Counted from the stretch's first letter, positions 1 to 6,210 are shown. The stretch is DNA of 7,162 nt from Bacillota bacterium (GCA_009786275.1 WQTL01000400.1:1-7162), one strand, 5' to 3'. Notes: a model not told the origin generated them from the letters alone. Translations and numbers: made by a program.

Positions 1-28
1 CGATGGCGGGGAAGCCATAAACAAAACG

Positions 29-108
29 GTAGGGATGGCTGCCCACAGCTACCCGCATATATAAACGATTCTATTCTGTTGCGGGCGGCTGTGGGCAGCC
101 GCCCCTAC
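29..108. repeat. Imperfect inverted-repeat element, copy 1 (TGTAGGGGCGGC family)
   Basis: Two 29-base arms (29-57 and 80-108) are inverted copies matching at 25 of 29 positions, separated by a 22-base AT-rich loop. The outer ends read GTAGGG on the left and CCCCTAC on the right. The right arm is also self-complementary and makes its own hairpin; the left arm is a decayed version in which CCGCCC has become CTACCC. The same terminal sequence and the same CTACCC variant recur in the element at 3093-3198, so the two are one family. No transposase is encoded. I recall such GTAGGGGCGGC palindromes as abundant intergenic repeats in gut Clostridia; they behave like MITE- or REP-type elements, but mobility is not shown here. 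Confidence 0.75.
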
Positions 109-115
109 AGTTTTT
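83..115 (+). terminator. Terminator-like hairpin in the repeat's right arm
   Basis: GGGCGGCTG (83-91) pairs perfectly with CAGCCGCCC (96-104) around a four-base TGGG loop, giving a 9-bp GC-rich stem. A T5 run lies at 111-115. Six bases separate stem and T-run, more than in a classical intrinsic terminator, so termination efficiency is uncertain. If active, it would end transcription from an unseen upstream gene and insulate the promoter at 156-184. Confidence 0.4.
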
Positions 116-155
116 CACCCGTACACAATCTTCCGCACCCGTTCCCAATTATGCC

Positions 156-184
156 TTGCAATTGCGGGCGGGGCATGCTATACT
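156..184 (+). promoter_or_regulatory. Sigma-70-type promoter with extended -10
   Basis: TTGCAA (156-161) and TATACT (179-184) are separated by exactly 17 bases, and TGC directly precedes the -10 box, making an extended -10. A start around 190-192 gives a leader of about 20 bases that holds the GGGAGG ribosome binding site (202-207) of the isomerase gene. An 8-bp perfect palindrome GCAATTGC (158-165) overlaps the -35 box. The hexamer CTTGCA (155-160) is inverted as TGCAAG at 188-193, across the predicted start. Either could be an operator, though neither is long enough to be convincing alone. Confidence 0.65.
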
Positions 185-212
185 AACTGCAAGACTTTTT
201 CGGGAGGGCCAT

Positions 213-845
213 ATGAAAATCGCGGTTATCAACGAGGTCAGCGCCTGCGCGAAAAACGGCGACATCGTCGCGGCAATCAAGGCAAGCGTACAAGGCGCCG
301 AGATTATGAATATCGGCATGTCCGACCCCGAGGGCCAGCCCGTGCTGACCTACATGCACACAGGGCTGATGTCCGCCGTGATGCTCCGCGCGGGCTGGTG
401 CGATTTCGCGGTGGGCGGCTGCGGCACGGGGCAGGGCTACCTGAACAGTGTGATGCAGTACCCGGGGGTGTTCTGCGGGCTGATACAGGAGCCCCTGGAC
501 GCCTGGCTGTTCTCGCAGATCAACGCAGGCAACTGCGTATCGCTGGCGCTGAACAAGGGCTACGGCTGGGCGGGCGACATCAACCTGAAGTACATCTTCG
601 AAAAGCTCTTTTGCGGCCCGGCGGGGCAGGGCTATCCTTTGGCGCGCGCGGAAAGCCAGGCGCAAAGCCGTGCGGCCCTGCAAGCACTGTCTATCCGTGC
701 GCATAAACCCATGGAGGACATCTTAGCCGATACGCCCGACGCGCTTTGGGCGCCCATCCTACAGCATCGGCCCTTCATGGACATCGTAACGCGGCACGCG
801 GAAAGCGGCATTGCGAAGATTATTCTTGCGAAGGGGAATGTGTAA
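213..845 (+). CDS. RpiB/LacA/LacB-family sugar-phosphate isomerase
   Basis: This 210-residue cytoplasmic protein belongs to the fold family that interconverts aldose and ketose phosphates. The hallmark loop G68-G-C-G-T-G73 carries Cys70, which aligns with the catalytic cysteine of E. coli RpiB. It is followed by PGV (84-86), EP (93-94) and QINAGN (102-107). The RpiB motif RQHN is here SQIN, so the general-acid/base histidine is Ile103, and the N-terminal DH pair of RpiB is also absent. The protein is longer than RpiB (about 150 residues). I recall a clostridial-type subfamily with this same QIN and GxGW pattern, so true ribose-5-phosphate isomerase activity is unlikely and the substrate is unknown. 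ATG 213 is chosen because GGGAGG lies 5 bases upstream and the promoter -10 box lies downstream of the alternative ATG at 156. The stop overlaps the next start. Confidence 0.82.
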   Translation: MKIAVINEVSACAKNGDIVAAIKASVQGAEIMNIGMSDPEGQPVLTYMHTGLMSAVMLRAGWCDFAVGGCGTGQGYLNSVMQYPGVFCGLIQEPLDAWLFSQINAGNCVSLALNKGYGWAGDINLKYIFEKLFCGPAGQGYPLARAESQAQSRAALQALSIRAHKPMEDILADTPDALWAPILQHRPFMDIVTRHAESGIAKIILAKGNV

Positions 846-2185
846 TGTCCGATTTTCTTGTAGCGGGCGCGGGCCATGGCGGCCTGACCGCCGCGCTGCG
901 CCTGGCCCGAGCCGGGCACGGCGTCACGGTGTACGAGCGCAGGGCGGAGGCGGCCCTCGGCTATGACTGGACCGACGTGATCGAACCGGGCATTTTCGCC
1001 ATGAACGGCTTCACGCCGCCGGACGACAGCGTGTTCACCCGCGCGTGCTGGAACACAATCATCGGCCCGTCGAAGCAGTCGCCCATCCGCCCGCCGTGGA
1101 AATTCTGCCGGGAGATGCACATCGACCGCAAGCTGCTGCTGCAATTGCTGATCGCAGATTGCCGCGCGGCGGGCGTGAAATTCCAATTTGAGACCGAGAT
1201 AACCGGGCCATGGATGGACGGCAAACGCGTGGTTGGCCTCAGGACAGATCACGGCGAGTATCGCGCAGACATGGTCATCGATGCGGCGGGCGCGTTTTCG
1301 CCCCTGCGCTCGAACATGCCGGAGGAAACCCTCGTGGACCGCGCGCTGCCGCCCCGGCAGGTGTATTACGCCTGGCGCGGCTTATTTGAACGTAACCCCG
1401 GCCCCGACCCCGTGGACCTGAACAGGACCTATCTGCTGCACATGGGCCGCAAGAGCATGGCCTGGGTCATCACCGAGGACGCGTACATGGACGTGCTCAC
1501 CGGGCAGGTGGGCCGCCCGCAGACGCCCGCAGAGCTGGCCTCCGCCCTCGCCGACCTGCGCGCCGACAACCCCCTGCTGGGCGAAAAGCTGCTGCGCGGC
1601 GGGCGCGTCGAGACCATCCCGGTGCGCAGGCCCTTCGCGGTTTTCGTCGCCGACGGTTACGCCGCCGTGGGCGACAGCGCCGCCATGGCCGACCCCTTCG
1701 GCGGTTCGGGGATCAACATCGCCATGAACGCGGGCAAGCTGCTGGCGGATGTTATCTTGCAGGATGCGACCGGGCAGTACGGCGCCGCGCACCTGTGGAA
1801 ATACCAGCACACCTTCTTCACCTGGAGCCCGCCCAGCGCCATCCCGGAATCCACCGGCGCGAAAAACGCCATACAGAAGTGTGACACCGAGGCCATGAAG
1901 TCCGCCCTGATGGCCATGCCGCCCGCGCATATCGACCTGCTGTTCACGCGCGGCATCATCAATTTCGAAATGGCCTTCCTGGGCAAGCCGCTCTCCAACG
2001 CCGACGCCCTGAAAATCTTCGCGCGCAACCTGCACCACATGCCTTTGCTGGTTAGATTGGTGAAGATGGTCCTCGCGCAGGACAAAATCAAAAAAATCGC
2101 GGCGGCGATCCCCGAAACATATGACGAACAGGCGATACGCGCCTGGAAAGAGAAATACAACGCGTTTGACAGGAAAGAGTTTTAG
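845..2185 (+). CDS. FAD-dependent oxidoreductase, FixC / geranylgeranyl reductase-like
   Basis: This 446-residue flavoprotein opens with a Rossmann dinucleotide motif, GAGHGG (8-13), followed by a strand ending in Glu31, which would bind the adenosine ribose. The second FAD signature lies near residues 272-305: GYAAVGD with Asp277, then DPFGGSGINIAM. This pairing of motifs is typical of the FixC/geranylgeranyl-reductase and p-hydroxybenzoate-hydroxylase-like superfamily. Roughly 110 C-terminal residues are helical and not assignable. There is no signal peptide or transmembrane segment. The start ATG overlaps the stop of the isomerase gene (TAATG), with AAGGGG (831-836) as ribosome binding site, so the two are probably translationally coupled. 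The family oxidises, reduces or hydroxylates small, often hydrophobic substrates; which reaction occurs here cannot be read from sequence. Confidence 0.85.
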   Translation: MSDFLVAGAGHGGLTAALRLARAGHGVTVYERRAEAALGYDWTDVIEPGIFAMNGFTPPDDSVFTRACWNTIIGPSKQSPIRPPWKFCREMHIDRKLLLQLLIADCRAAGVKFQFETEITGPWMDGKRVVGLRTDHGEYRADMVIDAAGAFSPLRSNMPEETLVDRALPPRQVYYAWRGLFERNPGPDPVDLNRTYLLHMGRKSMAWVITEDAYMDVLTGQVGRPQTPAELASALADLRADNPLLGEKLLRGGRVETIPVRRPFAVFVADGYAAVGDSAAMADPFGGSGINIAMNAGKLLADVILQDATGQYGAAHLWKYQHTFFTWSPPSAIPESTGAKNAIQKCDTEAMKSALMAMPPAHIDLLFTRGIINFEMAFLGKPLSNADALKIFARNLHHMPLLVRLVKMVLAQDKIKKIAAAIPETYDEQAIRAWKEKYNAFDRKEF

Positions 2186-2188
2186 CCC

Positions 2189-3097
2189 ATGCGATACGCC
2201 TTCACGGATCATGACATCGAGAACATTACCCGCGAATTCAGCGAGGGCTTTTTGCAAAAAATCGAAAGCACCCTTGAAATTTACTGCGAGCGCTGGCAGC
2301 TCACCACTCTGCAACTGGTGCAATATTTCTCTGTGAACTGCATCTTTCTGTGCCATTCTAAAACTTACGGCGATTGCGTCCTGAAAATCTGCGATAATTC
2401 GCCGGAATGGTATATGCGGGAATACAACGCGCTGCGGGAATACAACGGCAGGCGGCATTGTAGGATGCTCGACGCCGACCTGGAAAACGGGGTACTTCTG
2501 ATTGAACGCATCATGCCCGGCACGCAGCTGAAGCAGGAGCCCTCTCTGGACAAACGCCTGTCTGTGTTCCTGTCGCTATTTGAAGGCTTGCACGTCGCAC
2601 CGGAAGCCCCCGGGCTTTATCCAACCTATTTCGATACACTCGCCGCGATGGTGGAATTCATGAACAAGCAAGAGGGTCATGAACGGCTGCGTCTTTGCAT
2701 CGAAAAAGCAACGGAGCTATACCGGGAAATCACTTCTGTTTACAATCAAAAAGCGTTGCTGCACGGCGACCTGCACTACGACAATATCCTGCTGGGCAGC
2801 GGCGGCGAATATGTGATCATCGACCCGCAGGGCCTGATCGGCGACCCGGTATTCGATCTCTCCCGCTATCTGGTCAACGAATACTGGGACAATTCCGGCA
2901 CATCGCCCGGCGAGCGCAAGCGCTACATGCTGGGCATCTTTGACGTCTTGGCTCGGGGCCTGTGCCTGCCCCGGAATCTGCCGGCAAAGCTCTTTTTCAT
3001 AGATATGGCGCTTGTCAGTTGTTGGGCTGTGGAGGACGGCGGCTGGCCGGGCTATGACGAATCCGCGCTCACGTTTGCTGAAGATTTGATGATGTAG
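2189..3097 (+). CDS. APH-fold small-molecule kinase (APH(6)/hydroxyurea kinase-like)
   Basis: This 302-residue protein has the aminoglycoside phosphotransferase/choline kinase fold. In the N-lobe, Lys66 in VLK and Glu78 fit the ATP-anchoring pair. The catalytic loop HGDLHYDN (192-199) supplies Asp194 and Asn199. The metal-binding Asp212 sits in IDPQGLIGDP, which closely resembles the IDPKGLxGDP signature of the APH(6) streptomycin/hydroxyurea kinases. It starts 3 bases after the oxidoreductase stop, with a modest purine-rich site (2171-2179), so it is cotranscribed. In this metabolic operon it more likely phosphorylates a sugar-like or other pathway metabolite than an antibiotic, but resistance cannot be excluded. 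A hand-counted 60-base sample (2281-2340) is about 52% GC, lower than its neighbours. Its TAG stop is contributed by the repeat at 3093. Confidence 0.8.
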   Translation: MRYAFTDHDIENITREFSEGFLQKIESTLEIYCERWQLTTLQLVQYFSVNCIFLCHSKTYGDCVLKICDNSPEWYMREYNALREYNGRRHCRMLDADLENGVLLIERIMPGTQLKQEPSLDKRLSVFLSLFEGLHVAPEAPGLYPTYFDTLAAMVEFMNKQEGHERLRLCIEKATELYREITSVYNQKALLHGDLHYDNILLGSGGEYVIIDPQGLIGDPVFDLSRYLVNEYWDNSGTSPGERKRYMLGIFDVLARGLCLPRNLPAKLFFIDMALVSCWAVEDGGWPGYDESALTFAEDLMM

Positions 3098-3198
3098 GGG
3101 CGGCAACCTGCCGCCCGTGCACAAAAAATCTCCCGTGTACAAAACATATCCCATACATAAAAATATTTTATTTCGGGCGGCAGATTGCTACCCCTACA
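3093..3198. repeat. Imperfect inverted-repeat element, copy 2
   Basis: The arms 3093-3117 and 3174-3198 are 25 bases each and match as inverted copies at 22 positions. Both outer ends carry TGTAGGGG / CCCCTACA. The left arm folds by itself into a perfect 8-bp hairpin (GGGCGGCA 3098-3105 with TGCCGCCC 3109-3116); the right arm is a decayed hairpin with CTACCC in place of CCGCCC, as in copy 1. The 106-bp element fills almost the whole gap between the kinase and fusion genes. Its first bases supply the kinase's TAG stop (3095-3097), and its end abuts the GGAGAA ribosome binding site at 3201. No T-run follows the hairpin, so it is not a standard terminator; attenuation or mRNA stabilisation is possible. 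Confidence 0.8.
3114..3167 (+). repeat. Three degenerate 18-bp tandem units inside repeat copy 2
   Basis: Three consecutive 18-base units can be read: CCCGTGCACAAAAAATCT (3114-3131), CCCGTGTACAAAACATAT (3132-3149) and CCCATACATAAAAATATT (3150-3167). Each has a CCC head, a TGCAC/TGTAC/TACAT core and an A-rich tail, with increasing decay. A similar unit, CCCGTACACAATCTTCCG, lies just outside copy 1 at 118-135, and CCCGCATATATAAACGAT (52-69) resembles the third unit. The unit is therefore a recurring part of this repeat family. Confidence 0.6.
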
Positions 3199-3211
3199 TA
3201 GGAGAAGAAAC

Positions 3212-5908
3212 ATGCATTTCACCACCATCAGCCAAAAACTCATCGACGCCACCTTGGAGCGCCCCGACCTCCCCGAAGCCTTCGCCCTGCTGGCCCACAT
3301 GGCCAATACGGTCGACGCCCTGCGCTACGAGATGGCCCGCATGGCCCAGCGCTTCCAGTTCAACCTGGGGGACGAGGTCTATCACGTCAGCTTCGCCGAT
3401 GGGAAATGCGTGGCCGGATCAGGCGCGCCGCCGAACCCCACGGTGATCTTCTTCATCGACCCCGAGACCGTGCTGGAGATCGCCCGGGGCAATTTGCATT
3501 CCAGCGTGGCGCAGATGGGTGGCCGCATCGACTACACCGGCCCGCGCCACGACGCCATCGCCTTCCAGCGCGTGTTCGAGCTCTTCCTCGACCAGTTCTT
3601 GATCGATAGGTCCCCATTGGAGCAGACCGACACCCAAGGCAAGGTGAAATTCGGCCTCATCGGCGCGGGGGGCGCGTTCCATTTCCACTCCAACGGCGCG
3701 CGGGAGTCCTCCATCATCGCCTACACCGCCGTGTATGACCGCGACTTCGAGAAGGCCAAGAAGATGGCCGCGCGCCACCGCGACTGCCGCATGCTGCCCT
3801 ATGAGACCCTGGACGAAATGCTCGCCGCGGACATCGACGCCGTGTTGGTGATGGTGCCCCACGCCTACCACGACGACATCGTGGTCAGGTGCGCGCAGGC
3901 CGGCAAGCACGTGCTGTGCGAGAAGCCCATGGGCACCACCGTGGAGGGCTGCCGCCGCATGATCAAGGCCTGCGAAGACAACAATGTGAAATTCATGATC
4001 GCGGAAAATCACAGGTTCCTGCCCGCGCATACGAAAATGCACGAGATCGTCTCCCGGGGCCTCATCGGCGAGGTGCTGATGATCCGCGCCTACGAGGGCG
4101 TCAACGAGATCGCGGGGCTTTCCACCAGCGGCTTCTGGAAGGGCGACCCCATCAAGGCGGGGGGCGGCGCGCTGATGGACATGGCGGCCCACAAGTTCGC
4201 GGCCATCGAGTACATCACCGGGGCGAAATGCACCCAGGTGACCGCCCAGCTGGCCAAGCAGCAGATCAACCTGCCCGAAAAGGCCGAGGACAACGCCATG
4301 GCCATCGCCCGCTTCGACAATGGCGCGATGGCGGATATCACCGTGAGCTTCACGCAGCTCACCGCGCCCTACAACAGCATGGAGATTTTCGGCACCAAGG
4401 GCACGATCTATGAAAACCACGCCTGGGAGAAGCCCGTGCGCTTCTGCTCCTTCGACGAGCGCATGGGAAATGACCTGCAAAAGTGGGTGGAGCCCGAGGT
4501 GGAGCACGCGATTTTCCCGGAGTATTACACCATCAGCGTGCGCGAAACCGACGAGCATTTCGCCCGCTGCATCCTGGAGGACCGCGCGCCGGAATTCACC
4601 CCCACGCAGAGCATGCACGCCATCGCGGGCATCTTGGCGGGCTACCTCAGCGCCATCGAGGGCAGGCCCGTGGAGACATCAGAAATAGAGGCCCTAGCCG
4701 ATCGGCGCGACCGCAGTGAGGTCACGCAGATTCTGGAGCGCCTGGCCCCGGCCATCCCCATCAATCAAAACCTGGAGGCGATGCCAATGACGCAGCCCGT
4801 CGGCTACGATAAAAAGCGTGCCGCGGCCGTCATGGAGGCCCATGACCTGGATTTGCTCATCGCGGCCTCCCCCGTGAACGTGTTTTACTTATCAGGCTTG
4901 CCTCTTCTCCATTGCGCGCAAAACCCCATCCTCCTCGCGCTGAACAACCAGTACCCCAACCTGGCTATGATCCGCCGGGAAGGGGAGGGTACCCTCGTCC
5001 ACTGGGGGGTGTTCCGCAGCGCGGGGCGCTTCAGCTGGATGCCCGACACCGTGGGCATCGAGAGCCAGGAGGAGTGCAAGCAGGCCGTCATGGCGAAGAT
5101 ACGCCAGTGGGGCCTTGCGGGCAAGCGCGTGGGCGTGGAGTCCACCGCCCCGGCCTATCTGCTCAACGCGCTGACAGCCGCGGGCTGCGCCATGACCCTG
5201 CTGGCCGACCAGACCTTCCTCGATATGCGCCTGATCAAGACAAATCTTGAATGCGAGTACCTCGAGAAAGCCGCCCTCATCACGGAAGAGGCTTTGAAAA
5301 AAACAATGGAAGCTGTACGCGAGGGCGTGACCGATCTGGAGCTCCTCCGCATCGGCCGAAACGCCATGCTGGCCGCCGGCGCGGACGACTGGGACCACCT
5401 GACCCTCACCATCGGCGACAGCGACCCCGAGGCCCCCGGCACGGGCCGCGCGGTGAAGGCCGGCGAGATCGTGCGCCTGGACTTCGGCGCGGTCTACAAG
5501 GGCTATGTGGCCGACGTGAACCAGCACGTGTGCGTGGGCCCCGCCCCGGAAAAGGCCAGGGAGCTCATCACCGGCCTGCTGGAGTACCAGCAGAAATTCT
5601 TCGACGGCATCGCCCCCGGCGTGAACATGAAGCGCCTCGGCGAGGACGTACTCGCGTGGTACACCGAGACTTACCCCCACGGCGAGGCCTTCACCATCGG
5701 TCACAGCATCGGCCTGCAATGCGAGGACCAGCACATCTTCGGCGCTTTAGGCGCTCTTGACCGCCCCTTCGAGCCGAACATGGTCTTCGAAATCGAGGCT
5801 TGGCAGGAATTCGAGGGCGCGCTGATCGGCGTGGAGGACGCGTATGTTGTGACAGAAACCGGGTGCAGGCGGCTGACGACGATGGAGAAGACGATTCTGG
5901 AGGTATAG
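3212..5908 (+). CDS. SCP2 domain - Gfo/Idh/MocA dehydrogenase - M24 metallohydrolase fusion
   Basis: This single 898-residue frame has three modules. Residues about 46-130 resemble an SCP2 sterol-carrier domain (FQFNLGDEVYHVSF, DPETVLEIARG, FQRVFELFLDQFL). Residues 145 to about 510 form a Gfo/Idh/MocA NAD(P)-dependent dehydrogenase, with GAGGA at 151-155, the EKP motif at 237-239 (catalytic Lys238) and GGGALMDMAAH ending at His327. Residues 526-898 form a full-length creatinase/Xaa-Pro dipeptidase-type M24 protein. Its five expected metal ligands are Asp757, Asp768, His831, Glu862 and Glu875, so unlike creatinase itself it should bind metals. ATG 3212 follows GGAGAA (3201-3206). No signal peptide or membrane helix is seen, so it is probably cytosolic. 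M24 alternatives include dipeptidase, creatinase-like C-N hydrolase or a DddP-like lyase; the ligand set fits a metallohydrolase best. The M24 part may be translated separately from 4787. Confidence 0.85.
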   Translation: MHFTTISQKLIDATLERPDLPEAFALLAHMANTVDALRYEMARMAQRFQFNLGDEVYHVSFADGKCVAGSGAPPNPTVIFFIDPETVLEIARGNLHSSVAQMGGRIDYTGPRHDAIAFQRVFELFLDQFLIDRSPLEQTDTQGKVKFGLIGAGGAFHFHSNGARESSIIAYTAVYDRDFEKAKKMAARHRDCRMLPYETLDEMLAADIDAVLVMVPHAYHDDIVVRCAQAGKHVLCEKPMGTTVEGCRRMIKACEDNNVKFMIAENHRFLPAHTKMHEIVSRGLIGEVLMIRAYEGVNEIAGLSTSGFWKGDPIKAGGGALMDMAAHKFAAIEYITGAKCTQVTAQLAKQQINLPEKAEDNAMAIARFDNGAMADITVSFTQLTAPYNSMEIFGTKGTIYENHAWEKPVRFCSFDERMGNDLQKWVEPEVEHAIFPEYYTISVRETDEHFARCILEDRAPEFTPTQSMHAIAGILAGYLSAIEGRPVETSEIEALADRRDRSEVTQILERLAPAIPINQNLEAMPMTQPVGYDKKRAAAVMEAHDLDLLIAASPVNVFYLSGLPLLHCAQNPILLALNNQYPNLAMIRREGEGTLVHWGVFRSAGRFSWMPDTVGIESQEECKQAVMAKIRQWGLAGKRVGVESTAPAYLLNALTAAGCAMTLLADQTFLDMRLIKTNLECEYLEKAALITEEALKKTMEAVREGVTDLELLRIGRNAMLAAGADDWDHLTLTIGDSDPEAPGTGRAVKAGEIVRLDFGAVYKGYVADVNQHVCVGPAPEKARELITGLLEYQQKFFDGIAPGVNMKRLGEDVLAWYTETYPHGEAFTIGHSIGLQCEDQHIFGALGALDRPFEPNMVFEIEAWQEFEGALIGVEDAYVVTETGCRRLTTMEKTILEV
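4774..4789 (+). promoter_or_regulatory. Internal ribosome binding site and in-frame ATG for the M24 module
   Basis: GGAGG (4774-4778) stands 8 bases before ATG 4787, which is ideal spacing, and the codons that follow (MTQPVGYDKKR) look like a natural creatinase-family N-terminus. Translation from here would give a 373-residue protein, a usual length for the family. The dehydrogenase frame runs through without a stop. One C-to-T change in the CAA codon at 4766-4768 would restore a TAA 18 bases before this ATG. The site therefore looks like the relic, or still working start, of a once separate gene. Confidence 0.6.
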
Positions 5909-5921
5909 AAAGGAATTCATC

Positions 5922-6143
5922 ATGGCTATCATTCAAAGCTTGAAACTGGACAATAGCAGGAGCACAAGCCGCCAAGGTCAAACAGCGGCGGATTACAATA
6001 TGAATGGCGATTTCTTTACGATCTGGTCCTATAAGAATGGCGATGTCAATCGCGATGGCGACTGTCCACAGGTCATGCAATTTGATAAAAACGTGGCAAA
6101 AGTGTTGCGCGACGCGTTGAATGTGTTCCTTGGGGATGCATGA
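5922..6143 (+). CDS. Unrecognised small protein, 73 residues
   Basis: I do not recognise a family with confidence. The reading frame starts at ATG 5922, with AAAGGA (5909-5914) as a well-placed ribosome binding site, only 13 bases after the fusion gene's stop, so it is probably in the same operon. The protein is soluble and polar: SRQGQTAADYNMNGDFFTIW in the middle (beta-like), a DVNRDGD segment near residues 41-47 that resembles a calcium-loop-like acidic turn, and a C-terminal amphipathic helix (about 53-72). There is no signal peptide, cysteine pair or membrane helix. Its GC content is about 47% by hand count, against roughly 65% in a sample of the next gene, which suggests a different origin or different selection. 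The sequence has the look of a conserved compact domain rather than a chance ORF. Confidence 0.62.
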   Translation: MAIIQSLKLDNSRSTSRQGQTAADYNMNGDFFTIWSYKNGDVNRDGDCPQVMQFDKNVAKVLRDALNVFLGDA

Positions 6144-6160
6144 AAGTCGCCCCGCGGCCC

Positions 6161-6195
6161 ATCTAAAATCTAACATCTATCATCTAATATCTAAC
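6161..6195 (+). repeat. Five tandem heptanucleotides, consensus ATCTAAN
   Basis: The 35 bases divide exactly into ATCTAAA, ATCTAAC, ATCTATC, ATCTAAT and ATCTAAC. The array ends 5 bases before the GGAGG site (6201-6205) of the BKACE gene and is AT-rich in an otherwise GC-rich stretch. It keeps the leader unstructured and, if copy number varies, would change the leader length. It occupies most of the 67-base gap between the small gene and BKACE. Confidence 0.8.
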
Positions 6196-6210
6196 CTACC
6201 GGAGGACACC

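Noticed and set aside
2..64. Short open frame at the left edge, possibly the tail of an upstream gene
   Set aside because: About 20 codons running into the inverted repeat; another frame also stops early (18-20), so no choice can be supported.
156..212. Upstream ATG (156) as start of the isomerase gene
   Set aside because: It lies inside the -35 box, upstream of the likely transcription start; the added residues do not resemble the family, and ATG 213 has a strong GGGAGG site.
746..844. Upstream ATG (746) as start of the FAD oxidoreductase
   Set aside because: It would add 33 residues ahead of the N-terminal dinucleotide motif, overlapping the isomerase gene. ATG 845 has AAGGGG with good spacing and places GAGHGG at residue 8, where it belongs.
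1382..2458. Long antisense open frame of 358 codons, and similar minus-strand frames at 3419-4618, 4892-5734 and 6196-6972
   Set aside because: They mirror well-supported + strand genes in GC-rich DNA, have low-complexity His/Val/Gly/Ala-rich translations with no recognisable domains, and lack convincing ribosome binding sites.
3093..3167. CRISPR-like array
   Set aside because: The 18-base units are directly adjacent without spacers and are degenerate; no cas gene is nearby.
3093..3198. Intrinsic terminator or riboswitch between the kinase and fusion genes
   Set aside because: Neither hairpin is followed by a T-run, and the sequence is explained by the repeat family also present at 29-108; no known riboswitch core was recognised.
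3212..5908. Stop-codon reassignment as the cause of the long fused frame
   Set aside because: The other genes end normally in TAA, TAG and TGA, and the fusion frame contains no internal stop of any type.
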